Shown: in pieces, positions 12,279 through 20,926 of the stretch
How the letters are laid out: each line of letters opens with the position of its first letter
Numbering within the stretch: position 1 is the stretch's first letter
NCBI GenBank assembly: GCA_002401885.1
Contig: NVUL01000045.1
Span: forward strand, 1 to 64,000
Direction: 5' to 3'
DNA: 64,000 bases
DNA from: SAR86 cluster bacterium
Lineage (GTDB): Bacteria; Pseudomonadota; Gammaproteobacteria; Pseudomonadales; Pseudohongiellaceae
Notes under the pieces: generated by a model
What the model was told of the DNA's origin: nothing
What the model saw: only the letters and a program-made list of their open reading frames with translations
Databases searched by the model: none
Program-made: the position numbers and the translations under genes

Positions 12279-13361
12279 TCAAGCTGTTATTGTACCACGT
12301 TCCACGTGGAACGTTGCCAGTTTGGGCTGGCCAGAGAGGCTATCCAGGATGCCGCCAATCTCTACACAGGTAACGAATATTTGGCCTCCCATGCTCACAA
12401 GTTGCGAAAGAATGGCGACCCTATTGTCACGGTCAAGCTCTGACGGTAGGTCGTCAACCAGAAAAATGCACTTTCTGCCAAGTGCCTGGCTCAGAAGCAA
12501 GCCCTGAGCAATCTTCATAGTACTGACCAGCATCTTTTGTTGCCCTCTAGACAGTATGTCCACGGCCCGGTTACGCCCAATTCTAAAAGTGAGATCAGCC
12601 CGATGTGGCCCGTTCTGAGTCGCACCGTAGCGGATATCAATATCCCGGTTCTCCACCAAGATATCTTCAAGATCTCTATCGACATCCCATCCACTCTCAT
12701 AATCAATCCTAAGCGTGTCAACGTCGACGCCATTCATTTTTCGATACAGCTCTAGGAACAAGGGGAGGAAAACTTTGAAATATTCCTCTCTGGCTCTATG
12801 TACTTCTCCTGCCGCCAAACAGAGTTCAGAATCCCAAGCTGCGAGTTGTCTAAGATCTAGGGGACGTTGTTTCAATAGAAGGTTTCGATTTGCAATGGAT
12901 TTCTTACTGCGTCGCCAATTCTCTACAAACCCATGTTCCACGTGAAACACACCCCAATCGAGAAACTGCCTTCTTGATTTAGGACCGCCTTCCAGCAAGA
13001 GAAAAGAGTTCGAGTCGAGAATCTGGCAGGGCAATTCGCGAGCAACGTTCTCCCAGTTAGCCTGTTTCTCCGATCGAAACTTCAAATGCCGTTTTTGCCT
13101 ACGAGACTTACTAAGACCTATCTCTTTGCCATCGCTGAGCCTGGCAAAAACTATTGCCGTATCTTGGTCACTATTAATTAGCGGTTCTAGTTTATTAGTA
13201 CGGAAAGACCTCCCACTGGCGAGTAGATGAATAGACTCGAGGATGCTTGTTTTTCCCGAGCCATTCTCGCCGTGAAGAATGTTAACAGTAGGGATAGGCT
13301 CAATATCGAGGTCATGGATATTGCGAACAGCAGTAACGGAAAGCTTCTCTATAATACTCAT
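12279..13361 (-). CDS. recF: DNA replication and repair protein RecF
   Basis: SMC-like ATPase that helps load RecA at gapped DNA. 360 residues with Walker A GENGSGKTS near residue 31, signature ILSRGQQK near residue 271 and Walker B IFLVDDLPSELD near 300. It lies between dnaN and gyrB in the usual order. Its coding sequence contains both parS-like ParB sites of this window, at 12298 and 12934, the latter encoding the FHVEHG stretch. Confidence 0.96.
   Translation of the reverse strand: MSIIEKLSVTAVRNIHDLDIEPIPTVNILHGENGSGKTSILESIHLLASGRSFRTNKLEPLINSDQDTAIVFARLSDGKEIGLSKSRRQKRHLKFRSEKQANWENVARELPCQILDSNSFLLLEGGPKSRRQFLDWGVFHVEHGFVENWRRSKKSIANRNLLLKQRPLDLRQLAAWDSELCLAAGEVHRAREEYFKVFLPLFLELYRKMNGVDVDTLRIDYESGWDVDRDLEDILVENRDIDIRYGATQNGPHRADLTFRIGRNRAVDILSRGQQKMLVSTMKIAQGLLLSQALGRKCIFLVDDLPSELDRDNRVAILSQLVSMGGQIFVTCVEIGGILDSLSGQPKLATFHVERGTITA
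12298..12313. promoter_or_regulatory. parS-like ParB binding site, symmetric variant
   Basis: The 16-mer cgttccacgtggaacg is a perfect palindrome sharing the GTTCCACGTG core with the bacterial parS consensus TGTTNCACGTGAAACA. It differs at the outermost bases and one inner position. It lies within the 3' end of recF. As it is weaker than the site at 12934, ParB affinity is uncertain. Confidence 0.6.
12934..12949. promoter_or_regulatory. parS site (ParB binding)
   Basis: The 16-mer tgttccacgtgaaaca matches the parS consensus TGTTNCACGTGAAACA at every position. It lies inside recF, about 3.1 kb from the dnaA-rpmH gap; parA and parB are encoded 11 kb away. ParB is expected to nucleate here to segregate the origin. 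Confidence 0.92.
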
Positions 13362-13404
13362 AAGTAGTCAAGCCGAAATTGCGCCCTCAATATGCCATAA
13401 GACT

Positions 13405-14508
13405 CTATAAGCGCATGGGCATTACAACGTACAAAGCATCACTACCTTCTTCAGCTTCGAGCAACGCACTGCTATTGGGGTCCGAAAGCGTAATTCGTGC
13501 CCGCTTACTCTTCAGTGTAGAGAGAACATCGATTAGGTAGCTAACATTGAAGCCGATCTCTAGAGAGTCGCCTTCATACTCGACAGACACAATCTCCTCC
13601 GCTTCCTCTTGCTCGGGATTATTAGCAAGAATCTTCAATTCACCGTTAGATAGCAGTACGCGTACACCGCGATATTTCTCATTGGATAGTATCGATGCTC
13701 GAGAAAATGCTTGCCTCAATTCCTGGCAGTTTCCAAGAATAACCTTGTTTCCACCCTTTGGTAGAACACGGTTGTAATCGGGGAATTTCCCGTCTACCAA
13801 TTTCGAAGTGAAGGTGAATGCCGTCACACTGGCACGAATATGATTCTGACCAAAGGTAAGCGATATTTCCCCAGCGTCATCTGTTAACAAACGAGCCATT
13901 TCTATGATTCCCTTTCGCGGCAATATGAGTTGCTGCGGCTCGGATATGGGATTGCTCATATTAAGTGTTTCCATGGCCAGGCGGTGGCCATCAGTGGCAA
14001 CTACCCGCAGATAGTCACTCGCCACTTCGAACAACATACCATTGAGATAATAACGCACGTCTTGCTGTGCCATCGCGAAACTCGTACTGTCTAACAATTC
14101 CCGCAACTTACTCTGGGCCATGCTGATAGAAAACGTATCTGGCTCCTCGTCCACTCCCGGAAACTCCGAGGCTGGCAGGGTAGTAAGTGTAAACCTACTG
14201 CGCCCAGACTTAAGGGTCACCTTATTCTCAGTGAGTGACAGCTCAATAATGGCATCGTCTGAAAGAGACTTACAAATATCCAATAGTTTACGGGCCGGAA
14301 CAGTCACGGCGCCTGCCGTATGCGCCTTATCTACAGTGACTCGACCAACTAATTCAACCTCGAGGTCAGTTCCCGTGAGTGATAGCTCACTGTCTTTAAG
14401 ATCCAACAGCACATTGGAGAGAACCGGCAGTGTCTGCCGTCTCTCGACAACACCACTAACTAATTGTAGGGGCTTCAAAAAAGCCTCTCGTGAAATAACA
14501 AAATGCAT
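13405..14508 (-). CDS. dnaN: DNA polymerase III beta subunit (sliding clamp)
   Basis: Ring-shaped processivity clamp of DNA polymerase III. 367 residues, the normal length, made of three similar clamp domains. The N-terminus MHFVISREAFLKPLQ and the C-terminus ALYVVMPMRL (the M-P-M-R-L clamp ending) are characteristic. It lies between dnaA and recF, with about 60 bp to dnaA. Confidence 0.97.
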   Translation of the reverse strand: MHFVISREAFLKPLQLVSGVVERRQTLPVLSNVLLDLKDSELSLTGTDLEVELVGRVTVDKAHTAGAVTVPARKLLDICKSLSDDAIIELSLTENKVTLKSGRSRFTLTTLPASEFPGVDEEPDTFSISMAQSKLRELLDSTSFAMAQQDVRYYLNGMLFEVASDYLRVVATDGHRLAMETLNMSNPISEPQQLILPRKGIIEMARLLTDDAGEISLTFGQNHIRASVTAFTFTSKLVDGKFPDYNRVLPKGGNKVILGNCQELRQAFSRASILSNEKYRGVRVLLSNGELKILANNPEQEEAEEIVSVEYEGDSLEIGFNVSYLIDVLSTLKSKRARITLSDPNSSALLEAEEGSDALYVVMPMRL

Positions 14509-14571
14509 TTCTTTGCTTTCCTTATCTATCTAAGCTGAGGTCTTCTAAACCCAGACACTACCGCTCGAGCG

Positions 14572-16047
14572 TTAACTCGATAGTGATCTGAGCAAATTAT
14601 TATAGTCTTCTTGTATGTCTATAGAGCTACCGCGGAGCTTCTTAACCTGCTTGCAGGCATGCATCACGGTAGTATGGTCCCTACCACCAAACGCATCGCC
14701 GATTTCCGGCAAGCTATGATTAGTTAATTCTTTAGAAAGGCACATAGCAACCTGGCGAGGCCTCGCCACTGATCGATTACGGCGTTTCGAGAGCATGTCT
14801 GCCATCTTAATCTTGTAGTACTCGGCAACGGAGCGCTGAATATTGTCGATCGTCACTAACTTATCTTGCAACGCAAAAAGATCGCGAAGTGCTTCCTTGA
14901 TAAGGTCCAGATCAATTTTCTGTCCGGTGAAATTAGAATGCGCTATAACGCGCTTCAATGCCCCTTCCAACTCTCGAACATTGGACCGAAGGCGTTGCGC
15001 GATGAACATCGCAACATCATTCGGTAGTTCAATGTTAGATAATGCCGCTTTGTTCATGAGAATTGCAGCTCTCGTTTCCAACTCTGGCGGCTCGACAGCA
15101 ACCGTGAGACCCCAGCCAAATCTAGATTTTAATCGTTCTTCTAGACCATTGATCTCTTTGTGATAGCGATCGCAGGTCAATATGATCTGCTGCCCACCTT
15201 CGAGCAAGGCATTGAAGGTATGAAAGAATTCTTCCTGGGATCGCTCCTTCCCCGCGAAGAACTGAATATCATCGATCAACAGGGCATCTACGGAACGATA
15301 GAAGCGCTTAAATTCATTAATTGCATTTAATTGCAGTGCCGTCACCATAGTGGCAACGAAGGTCTCAGAGTGTAGATAAACGACCTTGGCATCCGGCTTT
15401 TTAGCCACCAAATAATTACCGATCGCATGCATTAAGTGAGTCTTTCCTAACCCTACACCCCCATAAATAAATAGGGGGTTATAGGCATAACCGGGATTTT
15501 CGGCTACTTGTATCGCTGCTGCTCTGGCGAGCTGATTGGACTTGCCTTCCACAAAATTATCGAAAGTATTTTCAATATTCAAGGCGCCCCTATGCCTTAG
15601 CTTGCCCTCGATAACGATGTCGACATTGCGTCTTGACGATTCCACCGGCCGACTCGAATTTAGGGCTATGGCTGGCGCTGTGTTCGCCTGTGTCTTTATC
15701 TGATCATTGGCATTGCCCACTCTCTCGCTTGCTCTAGGCTCGCTGTACTTTGCTGATTGGGGAGCCGTTGCAGCAACTCGCTGGGATGCATCGCCACTAA
15801 ATACCTCCAGTTGAATCTCCAGTGAAGACTCATCCGACTCGGCTACAATTTCTGCAATTCGCGGTAAAAACTTTCCTTTTACCCAATCTAGAATAAATCG
15901 ATTGGGAGCAAAGATGCGCAGAACTGACGAATCTAGTTCCACGTGCAGTGGTCTTATCCACGTATTGAATTGCTGAGAGGGTAATTCTGCTTTCAAGCAG
16001 TCGATACATTGTTGCCAGATCGTTACAGCCACGTTTTTCTTGCCCAC
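14572..16047 (-). CDS. dnaA: Chromosomal replication initiator protein DnaA
   Basis: AAA+ ATPase that opens the origin. 491 residues with domain I (residues 1-85, helicase-loader contact), a variable linker (86-155), the AAA+ domain with Walker [10 protein letters not shown] at 196-204 and Walker B LLIDDIQF near 255, and the C-terminal DNA-binding domain with signature [13 protein letters not shown] near 460. It is the first gene of a minus-strand cluster that starts next to the oriC candidate, so autoregulation by DnaA boxes upstream is likely. Confidence 0.98.
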   Translation of the reverse strand: MGKKNVAVTIWQQCIDCLKAELPSQQFNTWIRPLHVELDSSVLRIFAPNRFILDWVKGKFLPRIAEIVAESDESSLEIQLEVFSGDASQRVAATAPQSAKYSEPRASERVGNANDQIKTQANTAPAIALNSSRPVESSRRNVDIVIEGKLRHRGALNIENTFDNFVEGKSNQLARAAAIQVAENPGYAYNPLFIYGGVGLGKTHLMHAIGNYLVAKKPDAKVVYLHSETFVATMVTALQLNAINEFKRFYRSVDALLIDDIQFFAGKERSQEEFFHTFNALLEGGQQIILTCDRYHKEINGLEERLKSRFGWGLTVAVEPPELETRAAILMNKAALSNIELPNDVAMFIAQRLRSNVRELEGALKRVIAHSNFTGQKIDLDLIKEALRDLFALQDKLVTIDNIQRSVAEYYKIKMADMLSKRRNRSVARPRQVAMCLSKELTNHSLPEIGDAFGGRDHTTVMHACKQVKKLRGSSIDIQEDYNNLLRSLSS

Positions 16048-16468
16048 ATGAATTATTATTTTTTACAAAACAAGCGGCAATTCTATCGATTCAAGCAAGA
16101 GTTATCCACTGCCAACCAAATTAAATACCAGCTTCTTCAATACATTTATTTCTCATATTAATCAGTAGGTTATATGGTTTTTCCTGATAAAAGCAGAGTG
16201 GAAAACCACTTCTATTCACAGCAATTCTTACTAGCTGTTGATAACAAAGCTGTGGATAACTTGTTATTAAATTCTGGATGAAGTTGTACGCGACCGTTCT
16301 AGTGAATATTCCGCAGGCTAGAGTTCTAACTTTCTCCTTGATCATCTTTGTCGATCCTTTATTCATGCAGGTATTACGTTGCATGTTGGCATTAAAACCT
16401 CTAGAATTCGCGGTCCTATTTTCGAACCGTTTTGTTCGGTTTGTGATTGAAGAATCGGATGAATTGAT
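16048..16468. other. oriC: Origin of replication candidate (oriC) between dnaA and rpmH
   Basis: 421 bp gap between divergent dnaA and rpmH, the oriC position in Pseudomonas. A perfect DnaA box lies on the minus strand at 16251-16259 (tgtggataa). One-mismatch boxes lie at 16102-16110 (ttatccact), 16212-16220 (ctattcaca) and 16236-16244 (tgttgataa). An AT-rich stretch at about 16121-16180 could be the unwinding element. The promoters of dnaA and rpmH must also lie here. Confidence 0.75.
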
Positions 16469-16603
16469 ATGAAAAGAACATTCCAACCAAGTGTATTGAA
16501 GCGAGCTCGAACTCACGGTTTTAGAGCACGTATGGCAACAAAAGGCGGCCGTCTCGTTATTAAGAGGCGCCGTGCTAGAGGACGCACCAAACTATCAGCA
16601 TAA
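16469..16603 (+). CDS. rpmH: 50S ribosomal protein L34
   Basis: 44-residue basic ribosomal protein. The start MKRTFQPS and the tail [12 protein letters not shown] are diagnostic of L34, and the length matches the family exactly. It is the first gene of the rpmH-rnpA-yidD-yidC-mnmE run, divergent from dnaA. Confidence 0.97.
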   Translation: MKRTFQPSVLKRARTHGFRARMATKGGRLVIKRRRARGRTKLSA

Positions 16604-16661
16604 GTTCTGTTTTCTCTGCTGTTCGATGATTAACTAATCAAATGAGAAGAGAGCAAGACGT

Positions 16662-17048
16662 GTGGCTGAGTTCGGCTTTCCCAAAACATCTCGGCTGTTA
16701 AACGCCGCAGACTATAAAGCTGTATTCAGCAACGCTCAGTTCAAAGTCTCCTGCCGCCATTTCCTAGTGCTAGCTAATTGCAATAGTAGATCCAGCGCCA
16801 GGTTGGGACTGGTTATCGCGAAGAAGAACGTCGCATTAGCTGTGCAGCGAAATCGGATAAAGCGTCAGCTACGAAGCACGTTTCGGCACAATAGAGAACT
16901 ATTGGACAAGCTAGACTTAGTCGTGTTGGCTCGAAAAGATGCCCATACGCTGGACAATAAAGAGTTAAAAGAAACAATCGATTCTTTATGGCAGGACCTA
17001 CACGGCAAGATGAAAAGGGCTGCAGCGGAAAGCCAGGGCGACAGGTAA
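16662..17048 (+). CDS. rnpA: Ribonuclease P protein component
   Basis: Protein subunit of RNase P, which matures tRNA 5' ends with the RNA subunit (not in this window). 128 residues. The signature block with ALAVQRNRIKRQLRSTFR near residue 60 is the RNR motif of the family, and FPKTSRLLNAADYKAVF is the typical N-terminus. A GTG at 16662 is used as start. yidD follows 9 bp downstream. Confidence 0.94.
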   Translation: MAEFGFPKTSRLLNAADYKAVFSNAQFKVSCRHFLVLANCNSRSSARLGLVIAKKNVALAVQRNRIKRQLRSTFRHNRELLDKLDLVVLARKDAHTLDNKELKETIDSLWQDLHGKMKRAAAESQGDR

Positions 17049-17057
17049 CGAACTATC

Positions 17058-17306
17058 ATGTTGGACAAACTACTAATTCGCCTTATTCACGCCTATCAGT
17101 CTAGTTTGAGCTTGCTCATTGGCAATCAGTGCCGCTTTTACCCCACCTGCTCCCAATACACCATCGATGCAATTAAAATTCACGGCTCTCTGCGAGGATC
17201 CTGGTTAGGCGTTCGTCGCATCTGCAGCTGCCACCCTTTTCATGAAGGGGGTCATGACCCCGTTCCCGAGAGTTCGGACCGCAGGGTCAATGAACTGAGT
17301 AAGTAG
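17058..17306 (+). CDS. yidD: Membrane protein insertion efficiency factor YidD
   Basis: Small inner-membrane-associated protein that assists YidC-dependent insertion. 82 residues with the conserved CRFYPTCSQYTIDAI block (residues 26-40) and the CHPFHEGGHDPVP block near residue 57. It begins 9 bp after rnpA and ends 5 bp before yidC, the standard order. Confidence 0.95.
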   Translation: MLDKLLIRLIHAYQSSLSLLIGNQCRFYPTCSQYTIDAIKIHGSLRGSWLGVRRICSCHPFHEGGHDPVPESSDRRVNELSK

Positions 17307-17311
17307 ACACT

Positions 17312-19030
17312 ATGGATTTAACTAAATTCGCCCTCTATACGGCTTTGGCCATTGTTACCTATTTAATGCTGTTGCAGTGGCAGGAAGACTATCCTCCAAC
17401 TATCGATGACGGCAGTTCATCTCGCGTTGAAATTCCACAGATACCCAATGCTCAAAATGGTTCTGCGACAGGCAATGACCTGCCTAGTGATATTCCAGCG
17501 GGTCTGCCTCCTGTAGCTACAAGTAATCCATCTGATACACCTACAGCGGCTGTCAGCAGCCCAAGCGCTGCCGGCACAACGAGCACTGAAGACCTAATCT
17601 CTATTCGCACCGATACTTTGGATATTCGCATAGACCCCATCGGTGGAGACATCGTCTATCTCGCATTGCCCCTTTATCTAAAACAAATAGATGTCGCAGA
17701 CGACCCCTTTGTTCTTCTCGACAACCAGCCAGGCCGCGAATATATAGCACAGAGTGGCCTCATCGGAGCGAATGGCGTCGACAGCGATGGCCGTGCCATC
17801 TACAGAGCAACGTCTACTAGCTATAGCATGAGCGAGTCTTCTGATAGCCTGAATGTAGACCTAGTAACCACCACTGCCGATGGGATTGAAGTAATAAAAC
17901 GTTATGGTTTTAATCGTAACAGTTACCTTATTGATATTAGCTTCATCGTCAATAACCGCTCTTCTGAAAACTGGCAGGCCAACGCGTTTGGCCAAATCAA
18001 ACGAGATGCCTTCGATGACCCCAGTGATGCCGGCGGTTTCGGTAGAACCTATCTTGGCTTCGTCACTACTATGGCCGATGACCCCTATATTGAAATCGAG
18101 TTCGATGACATCGATGACATCGGTAGCTCAACACTGGAGACAACAGGCGGCTGGGTAGCATTTAGCCAGCACTACTTTATTACCGCGTGGGTGCCTGATG
18201 CAGACTCGCTAAACCGTGTCACCACGAGAAAGAACGGTAGCAATCAGTATTATGCGGAATTTACCAGCAGCGCATTTCAGGTGGCAGCGGGCGAGAGCGG
18301 TAACCACACGATTCAATACTATGCCGGTCCGAAAGACCAGTACGTACTAAGAGACATCTCCCCTGGGCTGGACAAGACTATCGACTATAGTTTTCTCTGG
18401 TTCATTGCTAAACCTATTTATTGGCTGCTCTCTAGAATCAATTCAATAATTGGTAACTATGGTATCTCGATTATTCTGTTAACCCTCGTGGTTAAATCAG
18501 CGTTCTATAAGTTGTCAGAGACACAGTATCGCTCCATGGCTGGCATGCGAAGACTGATGCCTAAGATGCAGCAACTCAAAGAGAGTTATGGCGACGACAA
18601 GATGAAACTGCAAAAGGCCACCATGGACCTTTATAAGAAGGAGAAGATAAATCCCTTCGGCGGCTGCTTGCCAATGCTCGTGCAAATGCCCGTGTTTATC
18701 TCTCTCTACTGGGTACTTCTCGAGAGTGTAGAACTGCGGCATGCCCCTTTCATGCTTTGGTTGACCGACCTTTCTGTTCGTGACCCCTTCTTTGTTTTAC
18801 CTCTACTTATGGGTGCGACGATGTATTTCCAGACCACCCTCAGCCCCGCTCCTGCCGATCCTATGCAGGCCAAGGTGATGAAGATGATGCCTGTAATGAT
18901 GACCTTATTGTTTCTCTGGTTCCCGGCTGGGTTGGTACTGTATTGGTTAACAAACGGTGGATTGGGCATACTGCAGCAGTGGTACATCACAAGAAAGATC
19001 GACGCGGCCTACGCAGCGAAAAAAGCTTAG
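17312..19030 (+). CDS. yidC: Membrane protein insertase YidC
   Basis: Inner-membrane insertase, alone or with SecYEG. 572 residues: an N-terminal membrane helix, a Ser/Thr/Pro-rich linker (about 35-95), the large periplasmic beta domain (about 95-345), then the conserved core of membrane helices from about residue 350. The core motifs QYRSMAGMRRLMPKMQQLKE near 408 and INPFGGCLPMLVQMPVF near 445 are clear. No defects seen. Confidence 0.96.
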   Translation: MDLTKFALYTALAIVTYLMLLQWQEDYPPTIDDGSSSRVEIPQIPNAQNGSATGNDLPSDIPAGLPPVATSNPSDTPTAAVSSPSAAGTTSTEDLISIRTDTLDIRIDPIGGDIVYLALPLYLKQIDVADDPFVLLDNQPGREYIAQSGLIGANGVDSDGRAIYRATSTSYSMSESSDSLNVDLVTTTADGIEVIKRYGFNRNSYLIDISFIVNNRSSENWQANAFGQIKRDAFDDPSDAGGFGRTYLGFVTTMADDPYIEIEFDDIDDIGSSTLETTGGWVAFSQHYFITAWVPDADSLNRVTTRKNGSNQYYAEFTSSAFQVAAGESGNHTIQYYAGPKDQYVLRDISPGLDKTIDYSFLWFIAKPIYWLLSRINSIIGNYGISIILLTLVVKSAFYKLSETQYRSMAGMRRLMPKMQQLKESYGDDKMKLQKATMDLYKKEKINPFGGCLPMLVQMPVFISLYWVLLESVELRHAPFMLWLTDLSVRDPFFVLPLLMGATMYFQTTLSPAPADPMQAKVMKMMPVMMTLLFLWFPAGLVLYWLTNGGLGILQQWYITRKIDAAYAAKKA

Positions 19031-19041
19031 CTCAATCACGG

Positions 19042-19068
19042 TGATTGCTTCAATGATTGAAGCAATCA
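19042..19068. repeat. 27 bp perfect inverted repeat between yidC and mnmE
   Basis: Two 13-base arms, tgattgcttcaat and attgaagcaatca, flank one central G. It starts 11 bp after the yidC stop and lies about 50 bp before mnmE. No T-run follows, so it is not a classical intrinsic terminator. It may be an RNA hairpin (mRNA end or attenuation) or a dimeric regulator site. Confidence 0.8.
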
Positions 19069-19118
19069 ATGGCAGGTCCTCCCAATTTGTAGAGCTTCTG
19101 CTATGAACATGTTTACCG

Positions 19119-20525
19119 ATGCCTATGTCCACAGTAGAAACTGATACTGTCTGCGCTATCGCGACCGCTCCCGGGCGTGCGGGTGTCGGTATCGTCAGGA
19201 TATCTGGCCCTCTTTCTCTTTCTATAAGTGAACAGATCCTCGGTTTTTCACCTACCGCTAGATATGCGCATTTCTGCAATTTCCTCGACGCAACCGAACA
19301 GACTATTGATCAGGGTATTGCCCTATTCTTCAGCGCTCCAAATTCCTTCACAGGGGAAGATGTATTGGAGCTACAAGGCCATGGTGGTATCTACGTATTA
19401 AGAGAGTTGCTCGATCGAGCCGTACAACTAGGTGCAAGACTCGCTAATCCAGGCGAGTTCTCGGAACGCGCTTTTCTGAACAACAAAATAGACTTACTCC
19501 AAGCAGAGGCTATAGCCGACTTGATTGAGTCAAATTCCAAACAAGCCGCAAAGTCAGCGCTCCGAACACTGCAGGGTGAGTTTTCCAATAAGATACTAGA
19601 TCTCCAGCGACTACTGACAGAAGCTAGAGTACACATAGAGGCCACAATTGATTTCTCCGACGAAGACATAGATTTCGTCAGTGACAATAAAGTTGAAGAG
19701 TCGCTAAACGCTATTCTCGAGTCGATAAAGGCAACCCTAGCCCAGGCTAAACAGGGTGCGCTATTAAAAGAAGGGATTAATGTCGTTATTGCTGGGAAGC
19801 CGAACGCGGGCAAGTCTAGTCTTTTAAACTCACTCTCAGGATTGGATAGTGCGATAGTCACCGATATTCCAGGCACCACAAGAGACCTACTATCCGAAGA
19901 GATCAATATAGATGGGCTGCCAGTACACATCATAGATACTGCCGGCATTAGGATTAGTGACGATGTAGTGGAACAAGAAGGGCTGAGACGCGCTCAGCTG
20001 GCTATGGAACAAGCGGATCTGTTATTACTAATAGTAGATAAATCTCAACCTGAGCAAGATGTGGAAAAGCTGTTAGCACCTCTTGTATTATTAACTGATA
20101 AGTCAATTAAAGAATTAGACTACCTGCAGAACACCGCTATTATCTATAATAAGATTGATCTGCTAAGCAGTGAAGTACCGTGTCTATCTACGATCAACTA
20201 TCTCGATTGTTCCATACCGACCATAGGCCTCTCTGCGAAAAAAAATATCGGTATCGAATTACTTAGAAGCTATATAAAAGAGGCTATCGGTTTTAACACT
20301 ACTGAGGAAGGGGTTTTCATAGCCCGAGAGAGACACCTAACTGCTTTACGTAATGCGCAACAGCTCGTTGAATCTGCATTAGAGCTATTAGCAACGCATA
20401 CTTCGTTGGAGCTAATCGCTGAAGATCTACGTTTCGCTCAAGTGCAGCTTGGGGCGATAACCGGCGAATTCACCAGCGATGATTTGTTAGGAGAAATATT
20501 CTCCAATTTTTGCGTTGGAAAATGA
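19119..20525 (+). CDS. mnmE: tRNA uridine-5-carboxymethylaminomethyl(34) synthesis GTPase MnmE
   Basis: GTPase that with MnmG modifies the wobble uridine (cmnm5U34). 468 residues: N-terminal tetrahydrofolate-binding domain (GRAGVGIVRISGP near residue 19), a helical domain, an inserted G domain with Walker A GKPNAGKSS near 226 and switch IPGTTRD near 250, and the C-terminal catalytic Cys motif FCVGK at the very end. Start ATG 19119. Confidence 0.96.
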   Translation: MPMSTVETDTVCAIATAPGRAGVGIVRISGPLSLSISEQILGFSPTARYAHFCNFLDATEQTIDQGIALFFSAPNSFTGEDVLELQGHGGIYVLRELLDRAVQLGARLANPGEFSERAFLNNKIDLLQAEAIADLIESNSKQAAKSALRTLQGEFSNKILDLQRLLTEARVHIEATIDFSDEDIDFVSDNKVEESLNAILESIKATLAQAKQGALLKEGINVVIAGKPNAGKSSLLNSLSGLDSAIVTDIPGTTRDLLSEEINIDGLPVHIIDTAGIRISDDVVEQEGLRRAQLAMEQADLLLLIVDKSQPEQDVEKLLAPLVLLTDKSIKELDYLQNTAIIYNKIDLLSSEVPCLSTINYLDCSIPTIGLSAKKNIGIELLRSYIKEAIGFNTTEEGVFIARERHLTALRNAQQLVESALELLATHTSLELIAEDLRFAQVQLGAITGEFTSDDLLGEIFSNFCVGK

Positions 20526-20926
20526 TTAGCAAAACCTATTGAGCAGTGATTATGCACCGTTTTAAAAGTGTGTATAAGCAGAAGTATTTTCGGGATAACA
20601 GATGAATTGTTTTGTACTAAATTGATTCGTTTGCCAAGCAGCCCAAACGATACACAAAGGCTAATAGGCTATTGTTGCTCTATTCAGTGCTTATCTACCA
20701 AGTTTTCATTGCTTTAAGTGATTGAAAATTATAAATTTAGTTTAGATATCAACAGAAACCCCTGTAGCTATTAACATCAACATTAATACTCTATATATAC
20801 ATATAACTAATAAATACATATTAAGATTTCAGTTAAATTTTAATTAACTATAACTATCAGTTTAAGAATTAGGCTTTATACTGCCAGCCCGTTTAAATAG
20901 GCTAGTTAGATAGAATCTGGAACATC
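20526..20926. other. AT-rich gap between mnmE and mnmG with DnaA boxes
   Basis: 401 bp without a gene, strongly AT-rich at about 20720-20880. It has one perfect DnaA box on the minus strand at 20569-20577 (tgtgtataa) and a one-mismatch box at 20550-20558 (ttatgcacc). In Escherichia coli oriC lies upstream of mnmG, so this is a second, weaker origin-like region. It probably also holds the mnmG promoter. Confidence 0.5.

Noticed and set aside
15936-15951. parS-like half site inside dnaA (agttccacgtgcagtg)
   Set aside because: Only the left half matches parS; the right half has four or five mismatches, so it is unlikely to bind ParB.
16121-16516. 131-residue minus-strand frame over the oriC region and rpmH
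   Set aside because: It lies antisense to rpmH and across DnaA boxes, has no ribosome site and no recognisable protein features.
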